Shown: positions 1-11,829 of the stretch, in pieces
How the letters are laid out: every line of letters begins with the position of its first letter
Position numbering within the stretch: position 1 is the first letter of the stretch
Assembly: GCA_038373885.1 (NCBI GenBank)
Contig: JAWZYV010012397.1
Location: 186,001 to 250,000, forward strand
Reading direction: 5' to 3'
From: Cheiracanthium punctorium
Taxonomy: Eukaryota; Arthropoda; Arachnida; Araneae; Cheiracanthiidae
Length of the DNA: 64,000 nucleotides
Notes under the pieces: model-generated
The model's input: only the letters and a program-made list of their open reading frames with translations
The model's database searches: none
Told to the model about the DNA's origin: nothing
Translations under genes and position numbers: made by a program

Positions 1-1149
1 TAAGAGTTGCATGGAGCAATAGCGGAAAATAAAAGTGAAAATTTACAAAATTTCTTTTACTAAAGTTTACCAAGCACAAGTATGACTTTAGTGCCTTAAA
101 ATACACAAACATATAAGCCTTTATTGAAACTACTGGTATAAAATTACTACACGCAAGTCTCTTGATTTAAATAAATCCATAATTTTAAGACAAATAAGTT
201 TTTTTTAATGGATATTATTTAAAAATCCAAAAATACACAAAACAAGGTACTTTCTCTGTCATTTTTTGGCCTTTATTTTACGCCTGATTTTTTCCTCTAT
301 ATACCATAATTTGTCAAATTCTTTTTAATGAGACATTGAAGTCAAGATGTGTTTCGAAAAATCACGTTTCTGGCCTTCTTTTCAAAGAAAGCGAAGGCAT
401 TGTTGGGAGAACGTGGATGTAATTTAATACCTCTTTTGTCGTGTGGAAAACAATAGGTTAAGAGAGATCCCTCACGTTCTCTTCAACAAAAATCTGCGCC
501 ATTTTTATTTTTTCATTTTGCAACGCCATGCTCTAGTAAACTTTTATTATTAAATTGAGCCACAGAAGGTTAAAAAAATTATTTGTTTGCGGCTGTTCCG
601 GAAAACTTTCTTTCCCTAAGGTGCTGGAAAGTACTTTAAAGGGTGAGAAACTCTTTACGCGCCTCTGAATTGCTTCCAACTTCATCACGAAACTTCAAAT
701 GTCTTCTCATTTTAAAGAAAAAAGGTCTAGTTTAACCACATTTTTCTTCGATTGGTAAAATGTAGCATGAGCGGCTAGTAATTATTACAAATTACTCTTC
801 ACTGTACTGATAAGAAATAATACCTAATGCGAAAGGTTAGAAGTTCGAAAGACTTTTAACATCTGACAGACTTTCTGACTTTTCTGACTTTTAACATCTT
901 TCAGCCCTGACGGACTTTTAACATCTTTCAATAAACGAAAAGCTGGTAATATGGAACCCCTTCTTAGTTTAGAAGCAAATGATTATGAATTAACATAACA
1001 GTACTTCTCTAAGATCACAAGTGTGCACGCAAGGATTGTGATTAAGTTTCTTGGGTGTTTTCATATTTAAAATGTAGTTTGTCGAGCTTTTTTTTTTTGG
1101 CAAATTGCACTAGCGCTATCTGCTAAAGAGAGCTATGTCTTGGTTGGAG
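1..1149. other. AT-rich intergenic DNA, nothing recognised
   Basis: No coding signal, inverted repeat or known element was seen. A short ACTTTTAACATCT-type phrase recurs around 855-930, a small local duplication. Confidence 0.5.
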
Positions 1150-1262
1150 GACTGTTTAGGGTGTCCTAACGCGTATTAACGTTACATCTGGAAAAAACCA
1201 CCGAAAACTGGAGACCCTTAAATCGACAACCGCGAGATGGGCCGAACTCTGGACCTTTACTC
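1150..1262 (-). repeat. Old, truncated SINE relic (same family as 4004-4275 and 25140-25335)
   Basis: Read on the minus strand, the segment aligns over about 55 bp with the conserved core of the two better SINE copies: a TTTTC start, a CCGAAA/CCAGAT section, then AATACG-GTTAGGA-CCCTTTAGA. It is more diverged and has no clear 3' tail, so it is probably the oldest copy. The match was made by eye. Confidence 0.5.
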
Positions 1263-1396
1263 TACCAAAGTTCAATATGTTCACAATATTCAGAGTGTTT
1301 TCACACTTGTCAGTGCTCAGTGATTCACTCGGCCAACCACACGTCATCTGTCTGAACGTCGATTTTCAAAATTTCGAGAAGATTGATTCAAATTGT

Positions 1397-1398
<2 letters not shown>

Positions 1399-1462
<64 letters not shown>
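1399..1462. repeat. 64-bp uninterrupted poly(T) tract
   Basis: A pure run of 64 T. As a minus-strand poly(A) it could mark the 3' end of a retroposed sequence whose body lies above 1462, but nothing recognisable is there. Polymerase slippage expansion of a shorter run is equally possible. Confidence 0.95.
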
Positions 1463-3568
1463 CATTAACTTATACAGAAATATTATTTTCCGGTGTTGAA
1501 TCGGTTCTTTTATTCCACTATTAATTTCTTTATTGGCACGTGAACTACGATGTGACTGTTCGATGTGTGGAACATTAGTGAGAACTCGTGAATTACAACA
1601 GATAGTATACCTTATTGCACTTCTGATACAACCCGCCTTCTGTGATGGTGTTTTTGCTGTTTCTTGGCTGTGCCATCCTTATGAAAACAAAATCTTCGAA
1701 AAATCCAAAAATAAAATAAGAGTCCTTTAAACTCTGAAGTATAGTAAAATCTACACATTTGAAAATAGGATTGAAGAAGTTCTGATCTACTTTACCAAAA
1801 CGACACTCAGTAAAGGAACTCCAGCACTGCTAGGAAGTAAGAGCTTTGGTTTGGCCACTCAAAAAGCTAGAGAGAGCCGTCTGCTGTTTTCTAGGAAGAT
1901 TGAGCAGGTGAGATTGAGGAGGTCTTTTTGCGAAGTATCAAGGTTGAAAAAGTGTGTTTCTCCAAGGTGCATTTCATTCCATCTTTTTTATGGGGAAGAC
2001 TTCATTGTACGTCAAAATTCTGTGATGGTAAAAATGTCGAAGACAACAAAGAGGTGCAGGTTTTATTGCAGTGACTGATGTACTGATGTCGGGCTCGCGA
2101 TAAATCTACAGGAACAGACAATGAGACCTATATGTTAGCAAATCTACTAGAGGGAGTCGCTATGTTTCACATGTCGATTTCCACAAAAGTAAAAAACAAG
2201 AGACTTCCATATTATCTTCACGCCAAGCAGAGCATGCCATTTTTAGCTTTTACACAAAATTAAATTTTGCTCATTTAGTGGATGAAAAATGCAAATTACT
2301 AATTTATGACGCATAACTAACACTTAAGCTAGTAATACCAGAGAAGATATATCATTTTTTATGTCTGGAACTGGTAAGCTAAAAACTCAATCGAGATTTC
2401 ATTCTTACCACTCTTTCCTCTACTTATTAATTTATTGGATTCATACGACAGATTTGAAGACTCATTTTTGAACGCAGCGAAATTCCGCTACAATTTTTAA
2501 TACTTTATAGAAAGACAAACTTTTAAATATTAACATCTCTAGGAAAATTCTTTCAGTCACTGAAAGGCTTTCCGGCCCACGAGATTGATGTGCACGTTCA
2601 CCACACATGAGCGTGGTAGCATATGATCATTTTGAAATTGAGAGTAAATTCCGATTAAACAGAAAGAGTGCATGTCATAAAATCTACTATAATCTACTAA
2701 AACACGTACTTAATTAAAATGGTTTGGTTAATTGCACTTTTTCATTAATCTGTCTTTATTTTGATTGCCTGTATAGTACAAAAAATATAAGTAACACTTC
2801 TAACCTAACATTCTAACAAAAGTCTTTGCATGCAGTTAGCATTTTCACATTAGAAGAAAAGAAAAACTCTGAGCAATCATTTATAACTGAAATATATTAT
2901 GCTTTAATCAATTTCTGGAGAGCCGAAACTCTCAAAACTTATTAGCATAACACATCTTGTTCTAAGAACACAAAGGTAATGAAAAAAATAATTAGTCCAT
3001 GCACATTTTGTCTTCAACTTGTACAGAAAAGATTTTTACAACCTTCTACAAAACAAATAAATGTGGAATGGTGATGATAAATCAATAACCGAAAATAGAA
3101 CAATAAATCATTTTGGAGGTTGAGATTTAAAAATCTGAGATTTGTTGAAAGCTTTCTGGCACCGGATCTGTCAACATGTTCAGTTGAGTCCTAGTATCAA
3201 ATAATTAATTGTTTGGATGCCACCAAAATTTTGAAATGAATCAATCTTAAATCTAGGTGGATAAATGTATGAACAAAATTGATTTTTGAGATTTTATCAT
3301 CAGTCAGCAATGAAATATTTAGAATAGAATTGATGAATCTCGTTGGTATGAGATGGAATCTTAAATCTATGCACCCGTGTATAATTTTTGTTTCATAAAC
3401 CTAAGCAATTAAAAAGATGGAATTTCTATAATGGAAAATTTAAAAAATTTAGCTGTTTAAATTACGAAAGTTTAATGCGAAAATAACTTTTTATGGTTTG
3501 TATTGGTAAGGTGACAGTGTAAAAATGTCACATGAAAACTTAATAATATACAAAGCAGCTATTGGAGG
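1463..3568. other. Intergenic DNA, nothing recognised
   Basis: The part at 1500-2100 is slightly richer in GC than its surroundings and has short open frames, but none shows a domain, splice sites in register or homology I recognise. Confidence 0.4.
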
Positions 3569-3739
3569 TAGGGATGGACGCGAGACGAAAAATTGGCGTC
3601 ACGAGTCTCTCAAAACAGTCTAAAAGCTTTGTCTCGTCTAGCAAAATCCCTGTATCGTAATGTTAAAAATGTCTGTCTCGTATCGCAAAAAAGCTCTAAA
3701 TTTCTGTCTCGTCAAAAAATCGTCTCATGCCCATCCCTA
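3569..3739. mobile_element. hAT-like MITE, 171 bp
   Basis: Inverted ends of 19 bp (TAGGGATGG-ACGCGAGACG on the left, TAGGGATGG-GCATGAGACG read inward from the right) enclose a non-coding interior built of GTCTCGT-type repeats. The flanks are ATTGGAGG (3561-3568) and ATTGTAGG (3740-3747), an 8-bp target duplication with one mismatch, as expected for hAT-type transposition. It cannot encode a transposase and would depend on one in trans. Confidence 0.75.
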
Positions 3740-4003
3740 ATTGTAGGATGTAGAAAAAAATAATTAATTTTTAATATTTTATTAATTTTTGCTATTTAAG
3801 TTATTTGATTTTTACGAAAGAGTGCACATTTAGCATTAATTGCAGAAAAAGAGATGTTCAAAATTTAATTGCTTATTACTAAAACTATCCAGAAACATAA
3901 TTTTTGTTTCTAAAATTTAAATGACTGAAAATTCATGTAAAATATAATTTATTACAGAATATTGGACATTTCTATTTTTTTTATATTTTAGATGTTGTCA
4001 TGG

Positions 4004-4275
4004 GGGCGACACCAGTAATTGACACCAAGAACAAAATTTTGGATCCGATGATTAACACTGCGCACTGAACTGAAAGAAAGAAGGTGCCTGATTCGAAACC
4101 AAGTCGCGTCCACTGACCTAACCATTCGGAGTTTTCCGTTGTTTGCTCCGAAACTTAGCTTAAATACGGATTAGGACCCTTTAGAAAGACCCACCCCGAA
4201 AAGGACATGCCCACCTCTCGGCCTAGAGCCCCGCGTAGCTAATCGGCCCTAATCCCACAAACAAACAAACAAATG
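4004..4275 (+). mobile_element. tRNA-derived SINE, best-preserved copy
   Basis: A GC-richer island with a B-box-like TGATTCGAAACC (4089-4100), a conserved central core (about 4130-4195) shared with the copies at 1150-1262 and 25140-25335, a 3' section containing CGGCCTAGAGCC and TAATCGGCC, and a (CAAA)n tail at 4258-4273. This is the architecture of a RNA polymerase III-transcribed SINE mobilised by a partner LINE. The 5' boundary is approximate. Confidence 0.65.
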
Positions 4276-4349
4276 ACTAACACTTCCTGCTCCAGTCAGT
4301 AACTGACACCTAGCGATCAGTAGAAAAACGAACTGATTTATTTTACATG

Positions 4350-5870
4350 CAGTGACGTAAAAATTACTCAAATGAAATGAAATTTGGTGACATGATAGTT
4401 GATAACTCTACCTAAATTATAACTTTGAATTTTTAAAAATTTTGATCCAGCTTTGAGATTTTGCGAAAATTGTTTCAAAATGCGTAAAGATTTATTCTTG
4501 CTTGACGTAATAACGACTAAAGCAAATGAAACAAGGTTTGGTGACATGATAGTTCATCACTCTACTTAGGCTTCGAATTTTTAAAAATTTAATAAGATTT
4601 TGCGATTTTGTGAAAATTGTTTCAAACTGCGTAAATTTTTGCGCGCATCATATAATAACGACTAAGGCGATTGAAGTGAAACTTGGTGAGATGTGTTTGA
4701 TGGGTGATCACTCTACTTAAACTACTACGAAATTTTTGAAAATTCCTATTTAATTTTGAGATTTTGCGAAAATCGTTTTCAACTGCGTAAATATATGTTC
4801 TCGCATTACGTCATAAACAAAAATGAATGAAATGAAATTTCGCTATATTATAGGAGGTCACTCAACTTAAACTAAACTCAACTCACTCACTAAACTCACT
4901 CAACTTAAAGCGGATCAACCTGAACAGGGAGAAGATGAAGACTCGTTATGACACAAAGGCTACAGGACACGAGTTCAACATATGTGACAAATTTTGGCTA
5001 TGGAATCCTACTCGACAAATTTAGGCGAGATTTTTTTCAAAATGCTTAAGTATTTGTTTTTTCGTGGCGTAATAACGACTAAAGCAAATGAAACAAAATT
5101 TGATGACATGATACTTGATCACTGTACTTAGGCTTCGAATTTTTTAAAAAAATTATCAGATTTTGAGATTTTGTGAAAATTGTTTCAAACTGCGTAAATT
5201 TTTGTTCGTGCATCACGTAATAACGACTATGGCGAATGAAATGAACTTGGTGACATGTGTGTGTGATAGGCGATCACTCTACTTAAACTACAAATTTTTT
5301 TTTTGAAAATTTCGATTAGATTTTGCGATTTTGCGAAAATCGTTTTAAACTGCGTAAATATCTGTTCGCGCACAACCTCATAACCACTAAAGTGAATGAA
5401 ATGAAATTTGACGATATTATAGATAGTCACTCAACTTAATAGGCGTCAGATTTTTTAAATATTTTGATACATTTTGAGATTTTGCGAAAATCGTTTCAAA
5501 CTGCTATATTTGTTCGCACATCGCGTAATAATAACTAAAGTGAATTGGATGAAATTTAGTGGCATGATAGGTGATCACTCAAACTATTGGCATGAAGTTT
5601 TTAAAAAAGTTTTATTAGATTTTGAGATTTTTTGAATTTTTTTTTAAATGTGTAAATTTTTGTTCGCGATCTTGTAGGAATGACTAAAGCGAATGAAATG
5701 AAATTTGGTGACATAATAAGTGAACATGCAACTTAAATTATAGCTATCGAATTTTTTTTAAATTTTGGATTAGATTTTCAGATTTTGCGGGAATTTATTC
5801 AAAATGTGTAAATATATGTTTGTCTATCACATATTAACCATTGAAGGGAATGAAATAAAACTTAAACTAT
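4350..5870. repeat. Diverged tandem array, ~150-bp unit, about 9-10 copies
   Basis: The unit contains GATTTTGCGAAAAT, CAAACTGCGTAAAT, CGTAATAACGACTAAAG and CACTCAACTTAAACTA in fixed order. The CGTAATAACGACTAA phrase recurs near 4357, 4506, 4649, 4807, 5065, 5215, 5370, 5523, 5675 and 5828, a spacing of about 143-158 bp except for one gap widened by an insertion. The same unit forms the interior of the Helitron at 50861-52728, but this array shows neither a TC start nor a hairpin-CTAG end. Confidence 0.85.
4911..5024 (+). pseudogene. Fragment of a gypsy-type retrotransposon integrase, inserted in the tandem array
   Basis: An open stretch of 37 codons ending at TAG (5022-5024) contains MKTRYDTKATGHEF followed by CDKFWLWNPTR. 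This is the recognisable C-terminal part of LTR-retrotransposon integrase, where the family usually has a KxRYD-KATGHxF-GDxVWLxNP run. There is no start codon, no catalytic core and no flanking LTR, so it is a small dead fragment. It explains why one tandem unit is about 108 bp too long, together with the CACTCA-rich stretch at 4860-4905. Confidence 0.75.
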
Positions 5871-7980
5871 AGTCAAATAAATTCAGTTAATAAAAATATA
5901 TTAATTTTGAAATTTATTGTCACATTATGAACAATGTATACAAAAAGTGATCTGCAAGCTTACACTTGTCGGTACAGAGCTCGGTATATAAATTTTGAAA
6001 TATGTATCTTTCAATATCTTTGAAGTTTGGATTTTTAAATAGCGTTTATAATATAGATGCATTTTTTTAAAACTACAATTCTACCAATGATATGAAAAGA
6101 TTTCTTTTTTCCTTTGGATATCGACTTAAGTTATATATTTATGTATATTTACTGATTGAATATCTTTACATTAAGGCTAAAAAAGAAGTACAAAAATAAC
6201 TTCTACAAATGTTAGGAAAATTTCTGAAATTTTTACTCCACTCCAAATTTGAATGCGTTTTTTAATGTGTAGCATTTCATTGCGGTCAATGTATGTGTCG
6301 ATCTAAAATTTGCATATACATTTACATAAAGTAGATTTTTCACAAGAGAAAAGCAGTGTAAAATATTTAAAAATAAAAATATTCTCTTTGGAGTTTTCAA
6401 AACGGAAAGAAAATGAGAATAGTGAGGATTTTTGAAAACAATCGATCGAATTTAAATAGTTTTACTTTCAAATAAAAGCATATTCTGCATCTAAATTCAA
6501 GCTCTTCAAGACTCTCTTCGCTTTCAAAAATATCTTTCAAGATTATGATTAAAGCATACCTAGAGGTATATGAAACTATTTATATAATTAAAAATATGTA
6601 TTTGTTGTCTGACCAGTTTGTGTCATCTTATTTAAAAATTGAAATATCATTGAACTTTCACTAAATATTTTGGTACTTTTGGTACTTTCGAATACACTAG
6701 ATTTCACTTAGGAAGCCTTACAGTTCTCAGTACTTTGCTTTCTCTGTCCCAAATCATTTATCTTCCATTCTGTTCTTTAAATTCTTATTTTATGCAGTTG
6801 TCTCATATTGTGACATATGCAATTATTTTTCCTCTAACTATGTGAATTCTGATTTCTTTCAATTCCTATAATTTTCGTTTATTTTTTCAAGCAGAATGTA
6901 CAAAATATCTCCATCGTATTCAGACAAAGCTGTTTTTTCTAATTTCGGCATTATGCCCGAGTGCTTATAGTAAACAATTGTGTTCATGCCTTTTAATTTT
7001 TATCAACTTTAACAACTTTTCTAAAGTCATAAATTGGATTTTCTAACTAATCTTTCATGAGAATGTACAGTACCCTCTATGGAGCAGTTGGCGATTAAGC
7101 TTCAATTAAAAATATGAACGCAATAAAGATTGTACAAGGGTTAAAGTGGCAGCAAACAGTTATTTAGCACTAGCACACTAACTTAGGAATGAGTACACAA
7201 AACTCACATGTGATATAAAAACTTTTATTTTTATCATTCATAGTGTTGGTCGGTGGCGGGCAACATTTTTTCGCAATGATAAGTAGATGCAAAAGTGTCA
7301 TGATAAAACGGGACACATGAAGCTATTTATTAGACAAAACGACTTAGTCGAAGAAAAAAATTCTTAGAAAACACATTGGCAGTATAATCAGTTAGAAATA
7401 ACCAATAGAAAAAAAGAATTGAAAACTGGACTGATAAAGAGAGCATGGTAAAAACACGCCAAGCAATAACCCTTGAGCAATTACAGAGGAGAAGAAGATC
7501 TACTTGCATATGTGATAATATAACCGGGATTAGATACCAAACATTCATTAACAGTGAATGAAAGGAAAGTAATTTATGCAGGACGTTTGCAACTGTGGAG
7601 ACAAAGAGAGACGTTTGCGTACCAATTTTGCCTCCGTTAACGCTAACGCTAACCACTAAAGGAATTCGCGACCGTATTCCGCATGGTCACATTTAGTGCA
7701 CGTTAATGAAGTATGCTATTTCACGAAATTCAGCGGGTGTGGATACGGTAATACGACATTGCCAAAAACAAGATGGTGAACAAACGCAAGCGATTCAGCT
7801 TTCCTATAATAATGTGAACAAATATAGCCAAAAAATAAATGTGATTTACTATAAAAGTGAACTTATTTCTGCTGGCAGAGCATTTTACCCCAAAACTCTT
7901 ATGGAAATACTATTGGGTGTCTTTATTTATTTAATTTCAAACACACATGCCAGGTTTTCGTATTTAATGAACTCAGTACT
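5871..7980. other. Intergenic DNA, nothing firmly recognised
   Basis: AT-rich, with a somewhat more complex stretch at 7250-7800. A 108-codon minus-strand open frame (7330-7656) is hydrophobic but has no recognisable domain and is not called. This area may contain the remaining ends of the adjacent Tc1-like element, but I could not find its inverted repeats. Confidence 0.4.
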
Positions 7981-8880
7981 TTATTTTTTGGATAGAATAC
8001 GAAAGAAAAATGCAATATCATCAGCTTTTTCAGTTAATTGACGTCTATTTGCGAGCATTTCCTTCAATATTTTTCCCTTTCTCATCTCCCACAAATGCTC
8101 GATAAGGCTCCATAGTATCTGTAGAGTTACCCATATCCGTAGAATTTCCAGTCCAAGCATATCTGCGGGTAAAACTCGTATAATATGGTCTTCCATGAAT
8201 GTCGTGACGCTGCTGGTATTTTAGAAAGGGGCTAAGTCATGCATAAACGCGAGATCCTCATTTTTTGAAATTCCAGAAATTGGGTATCAGGCAAGTTTGA
8301 AAAACTCACCTGTATAAATGTTGTTTCATGGTCCCTTGTGTAATGTACGTACGCTCAACACTTTTACCACTTATGACAGACAATACTTCTATTTAGCAGG
8401 GTATTTACTCTCTGCACGTGCGATTGCGGTGAGTCTTTTTACCTGGGCGTTGCTAAACAAAGCTGCTTTCCTGTGCTGAAATCTGGAATGTTCACTTATC
8501 CAAAAAATATGCTTGGAAAAGAACGTTTAGGTTAATCATTTAAAAAATATATTGTTCTACTAGTAGATAGTCTATTATAATGTTAATTATGAGCACTAAC
8601 CTTATCTTAGTTCACAGCCATCATACAACAATGCCTATGATTGCGGTGGAGTTAAGGATTTTTTTTCACATTGCATGTGAGATGTGGCTTCTTAAATGGT
8701 CAACGACCAGCCAATTTCTCCTCAGCCAATCTCCTCTAAACAGCTTTTTTGGAAAATGACTTGCCAGCTTCCTTCAATAATTGAGTCAGAAATTCAGCTC
8801 TCTTTTTCCAAATTTTCTGACAAATGTCCATAATCATCCTGTCCGAATGTGGAGAAGTGAGTTGTTTTATACTACAGTTC
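7981..8880 (-). pseudogene. Dead Tc1-like (Tc1/mariner superfamily) transposase
   Basis: Read on the minus strand, frame-shifted fragments follow the order of a Tc1-like transposase. A helix-turn-helix part (KAV, stop, RRLAEEKLAGR, then PFKKPHL; about 8655-8830) precedes a degraded first-Asp region ending FQISAQESSFV (about 8475). Then come ISGKSVER and GTMKQHLY, the second-Asp motif FMHDLAPF (8224-8247), DHIIRVLP, and the third acidic motif LIEHLWEM near 8083-8103. In active relatives this enzyme cuts and pastes its own element at TA sites. Several stops and frame changes show it is inactive. The stretch before IEHLW holds a duplicated GNSTDM/GNSTD hexacodon where relatives have one GNSPD. 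Terminal repeats were not found. Confidence 0.75.
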
Positions 8881-11613
8881 ACTTTACTTTTAGGCGATAG
8901 TGAAACTCGTCTGATACTCTGATTATCCCTAATGATAAATAGGAGAATACTTAGTTTTCGATTTCAGTACAATCTGTGTCTCAAAATCCCAGAAAATAAA
9001 TTTAAGTTGCATTCGGAACAGTAGTTTTGAAATTATAAACTAATATATTTGAAATCGAATCTTAAGGATAATATCCTGTACCATTCTGTGCATTTTCTGC
9101 TTACTAATAGCATAGTTACATATTAATACAGTCCTCAGATGATTATTCGCTCAATTGTCATCGTAGAATAACGTTATTTAGCTTTTAGTGTTAACGAAGT
9201 TCAATAAAAGAAATTGAAATATAATATTTTGCATTGGATAACATGAAATTAAATGAAAAATACGTATCTTGATTACCCTTTAAAAAGTTACATTTTATAG
9301 AGGACGATCGAAATATTAAGTCATAAACATAACAGCTTATTCCTGCGACAATCAGGGTGACAATAAGAGTTCAAGATATCGCAAGTAATCACCTGAATTA
9401 TCTGCTCTCTGCGGAGAGGTTTAATTAGGTTACGCTACGTATTAGTATAATTGAAGATGTGTAGCTTACAATTTTAAATTTTGATTAATCGTACTTAAAA
9501 CATTTATATTTATATCAGTATCTTGTTTTCCCGGTTGTGGAGTTTCCTATAAAGAAACTATCTTACATGAATGAAATTTATAAATAGTGATACTTGCGAC
9601 TTGAAAGACCATTAAATACAGCAATGTGATAGCTATTAAAATTTTTCTCGGCTGGCATTCTCATGAATATTAATTTTTGAACGTGCTCAGTTAGCATTAT
9701 CTAACGAGCTCATTACCTTGGCCTTTTTAAGTTCCTTACGTCTAAGTGATGAATTATATTTAGGAAGTCTAAATAAAATAAAAATTAAACAAATAAAGTG
9801 GATCTAAGCCATAAGGCAATCTGTTAACCTTCAAGACATTTCAGTGTACTCATTTTTAAATATTTAACACAGCCTGATTATATATTTCCCCATTTTGATA
9901 TGCTTGATAATTTTTCTCAAAAAAATGATGACGCAGTTAAGAAAAGATAAACGCGTCGCATTTTACTAGACAAAGAAGCGTTACAGTATTTTAATTTGTC
10001 AAAAAATGCTTTAGAAAACTTCACGCTTTTGTTCCTGGAACGATTTGTTTGTGTCTACTCCGCAGCCACTCCAAAAGCCCGGTCTAGAAAAAACTGCACT
10101 TCACTTTAATAAAGGTCCCCTCCCCCACCCCTTAAATTATGAAAAAATACTCATAAATAAATATCTATTTATTTTTGTCACTTCTCCGACGCAGTAAGCG
10201 GTTAATACTGCCGACGCCCCTTAATTATATTTCGTAATAGAATGGCCGGTGCAACGTTTACGGGTGCTCTCTAACAGGAAACAAAAACGCATTATCTTCA
10301 ATTTGAGGAAGAAGATACGACATGGTCATAAATCATACTTATGAATATATCTTGCCAAGAAATCTCGCCGTCGAAATGCAGGTAAAAGAGTATAAAAAGT
10401 AATGGCAGATCGAGTTCTTTGTTTTTCAGCCGCGTGAAATAAGTGTGAGGAAAGAACGCTCTGAAAGTAAATGATTTGAGAAAGTAAAAAAAAAAAAGTA
10501 AAGAAAAGAAAAGAAAAGAAAGGAAGACGGAGGAGGGAAAGGGTCTCTCCTATCAAATTATGTCACTTTCGGTTTAATGGGTGCAGCTTATTCTTTCGGC
10601 GAACGTGAATTATTGGATAATTGTTCGATTCGAAAACTTTTGTTTTCGTGGCCGATATAAACATTTTGATTTTATTTAGAATGTCTGAAACAGGCAGAGA
10701 TAAATCTAAGATAATGTACGCATCCAGGGTTTTCGTTCTAGTTTACTTTGTCAGAGTTCTGACTTGCGTCGGAAAAATATTGTGAGGTATTTTATGATTG
10801 CATATAAAGATAATTGCAAGAGAAAAGTAATTGAATTGATTTTTTATACGTTATTCTTGGCAAGTACTTTTTTTTATTCATCCTTCTTGTCCAATGAATT
10901 GTGCATTTGAGACTTTGTCCGTGTGTGAGATTTATAGGAAAAAGTAAAATTCGAGAGCGAAAAATGTTAGCAATAGAATACTTACCGTTTATTACGACGA
11001 ATCTAAATTAAGATTGTCAGTGTAAAGAGTGTTAAATTAAGATTTTAAATCTAAATGGCAACTGCACCGACAGGAAGGTATTTCGCCGTTCATTTTGTAC
11101 GTATTTAATTGATATTATGGAACTAAAAATTTTATTTGTATAGGGTCAGGTAGTGTAATTACGACCAGAGGAATATTTTTTTTAATCTACTAATGATAAA
11201 CTTTCTTAAAAATATTTGCCATAAAGCTCATAATATATTTTTCATTATAGGTATCTTTTATCGTTAATATTAAAAGTTGTAAGGTAGTAATTATTAAAAA
11301 AAAAAACACAATGTCAATATTCACATTTAATTCCAAAATTAAACGGTTTGAACGGCCGATGTTCAAGGTTATTTGGGACAAAAGGAAAAAAAAATTATGC
11401 AAGTTAATTCAAATTCTCAGACACATTGGTAATGTTTTTAAGAGCTTCCGACATGTTTTTTTAAACAAAATATTTTTTAATCCATGGTCGTAATTATCTC
11501 CGTTTTTTTTAAGTAAACTAAAGTTAATGCAGTTTAAAAGAGGATTTGAATTTTTTTTCTTTGTAAGTTCGGGCTTCGTATAATATTCTATTTATGTATT
11601 GTTTCTATTATAG
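8881..11613. other. Intergenic/intronic DNA upstream of the sushi exon
   Basis: AT-rich. An (AAAAG)n-type purine tract lies at 10487-10525. No further sushi exon or other exon with matching splice phase was recognised, so the preceding exon of the sushi gene lies beyond the window or escaped notice. If the gene starts to the left, this is intron. Confidence 0.4.
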
Positions 11614-11829
11614 ATTACGGATGTGATCCAAATCCGCCGCTTCCAGGAGCTGGGACATACAATATGTCTGAAGAGAAGTCTTGTTGGAAAAGGCCCAGAG
11701 AGGGAGCAACAGTGCATTATAGCTGTAACGGAACTAAGACATTACACGGTCCAGACACCCTTGTATGCAGGAACGGTAACTGGGTGCCAGAATCCCCAAA
11801 CTGGTCAGGGCCAAGCAAGCCGACCTGCA
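11614..11829 (+). CDS. Sushi/CCP-domain exon, phase 1-1 (internal exon of a cell-surface or secreted protein)
   Basis: The exon encodes one complement-control (sushi) module, a fold used extracellularly for protein binding. It runs from a pyrimidine-rich acceptor ending TAG (11611-11613) to a GTAAGT donor at 11830. It is 216 bp, and the open frame leaves two bases at the start and one at the end, the phase 1-1 layout typical of single-exon CCP modules. In order the residues include YGC, NMS, SCW, HYSCNGT, LVCRNGNWV, NWS and KPTC. The four canonical cysteines (YGC, YSC, LVC, PTC) and the Trp before the last Cys are present. A fifth cysteine (SCW) has no partner here and may pair outside this exon. 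There are three N-glycosylation sequons (NMS, NGT, NWS). No start codon is expected: this is an internal exon and upstream exons were not found. Which sushi gene it is (for example a Hikaru genki-like or selectin-like protein) cannot be told from one module. Confidence 0.88.

Noticed and set aside
1277..1468. Open frame ending in poly-Phe
   Set aside because: It is created by the poly(T) tract.
4350..5870. Tandem array as a CRISPR array
   Set aside because: The repeated unit is about 150 bp with no spacer structure, and the genome is eukaryotic.
7330..7656. 108-codon minus-strand open frame, hydrophobic
   Set aside because: No motif, no neighbouring exon, and composition typical of T-rich DNA read in frame.
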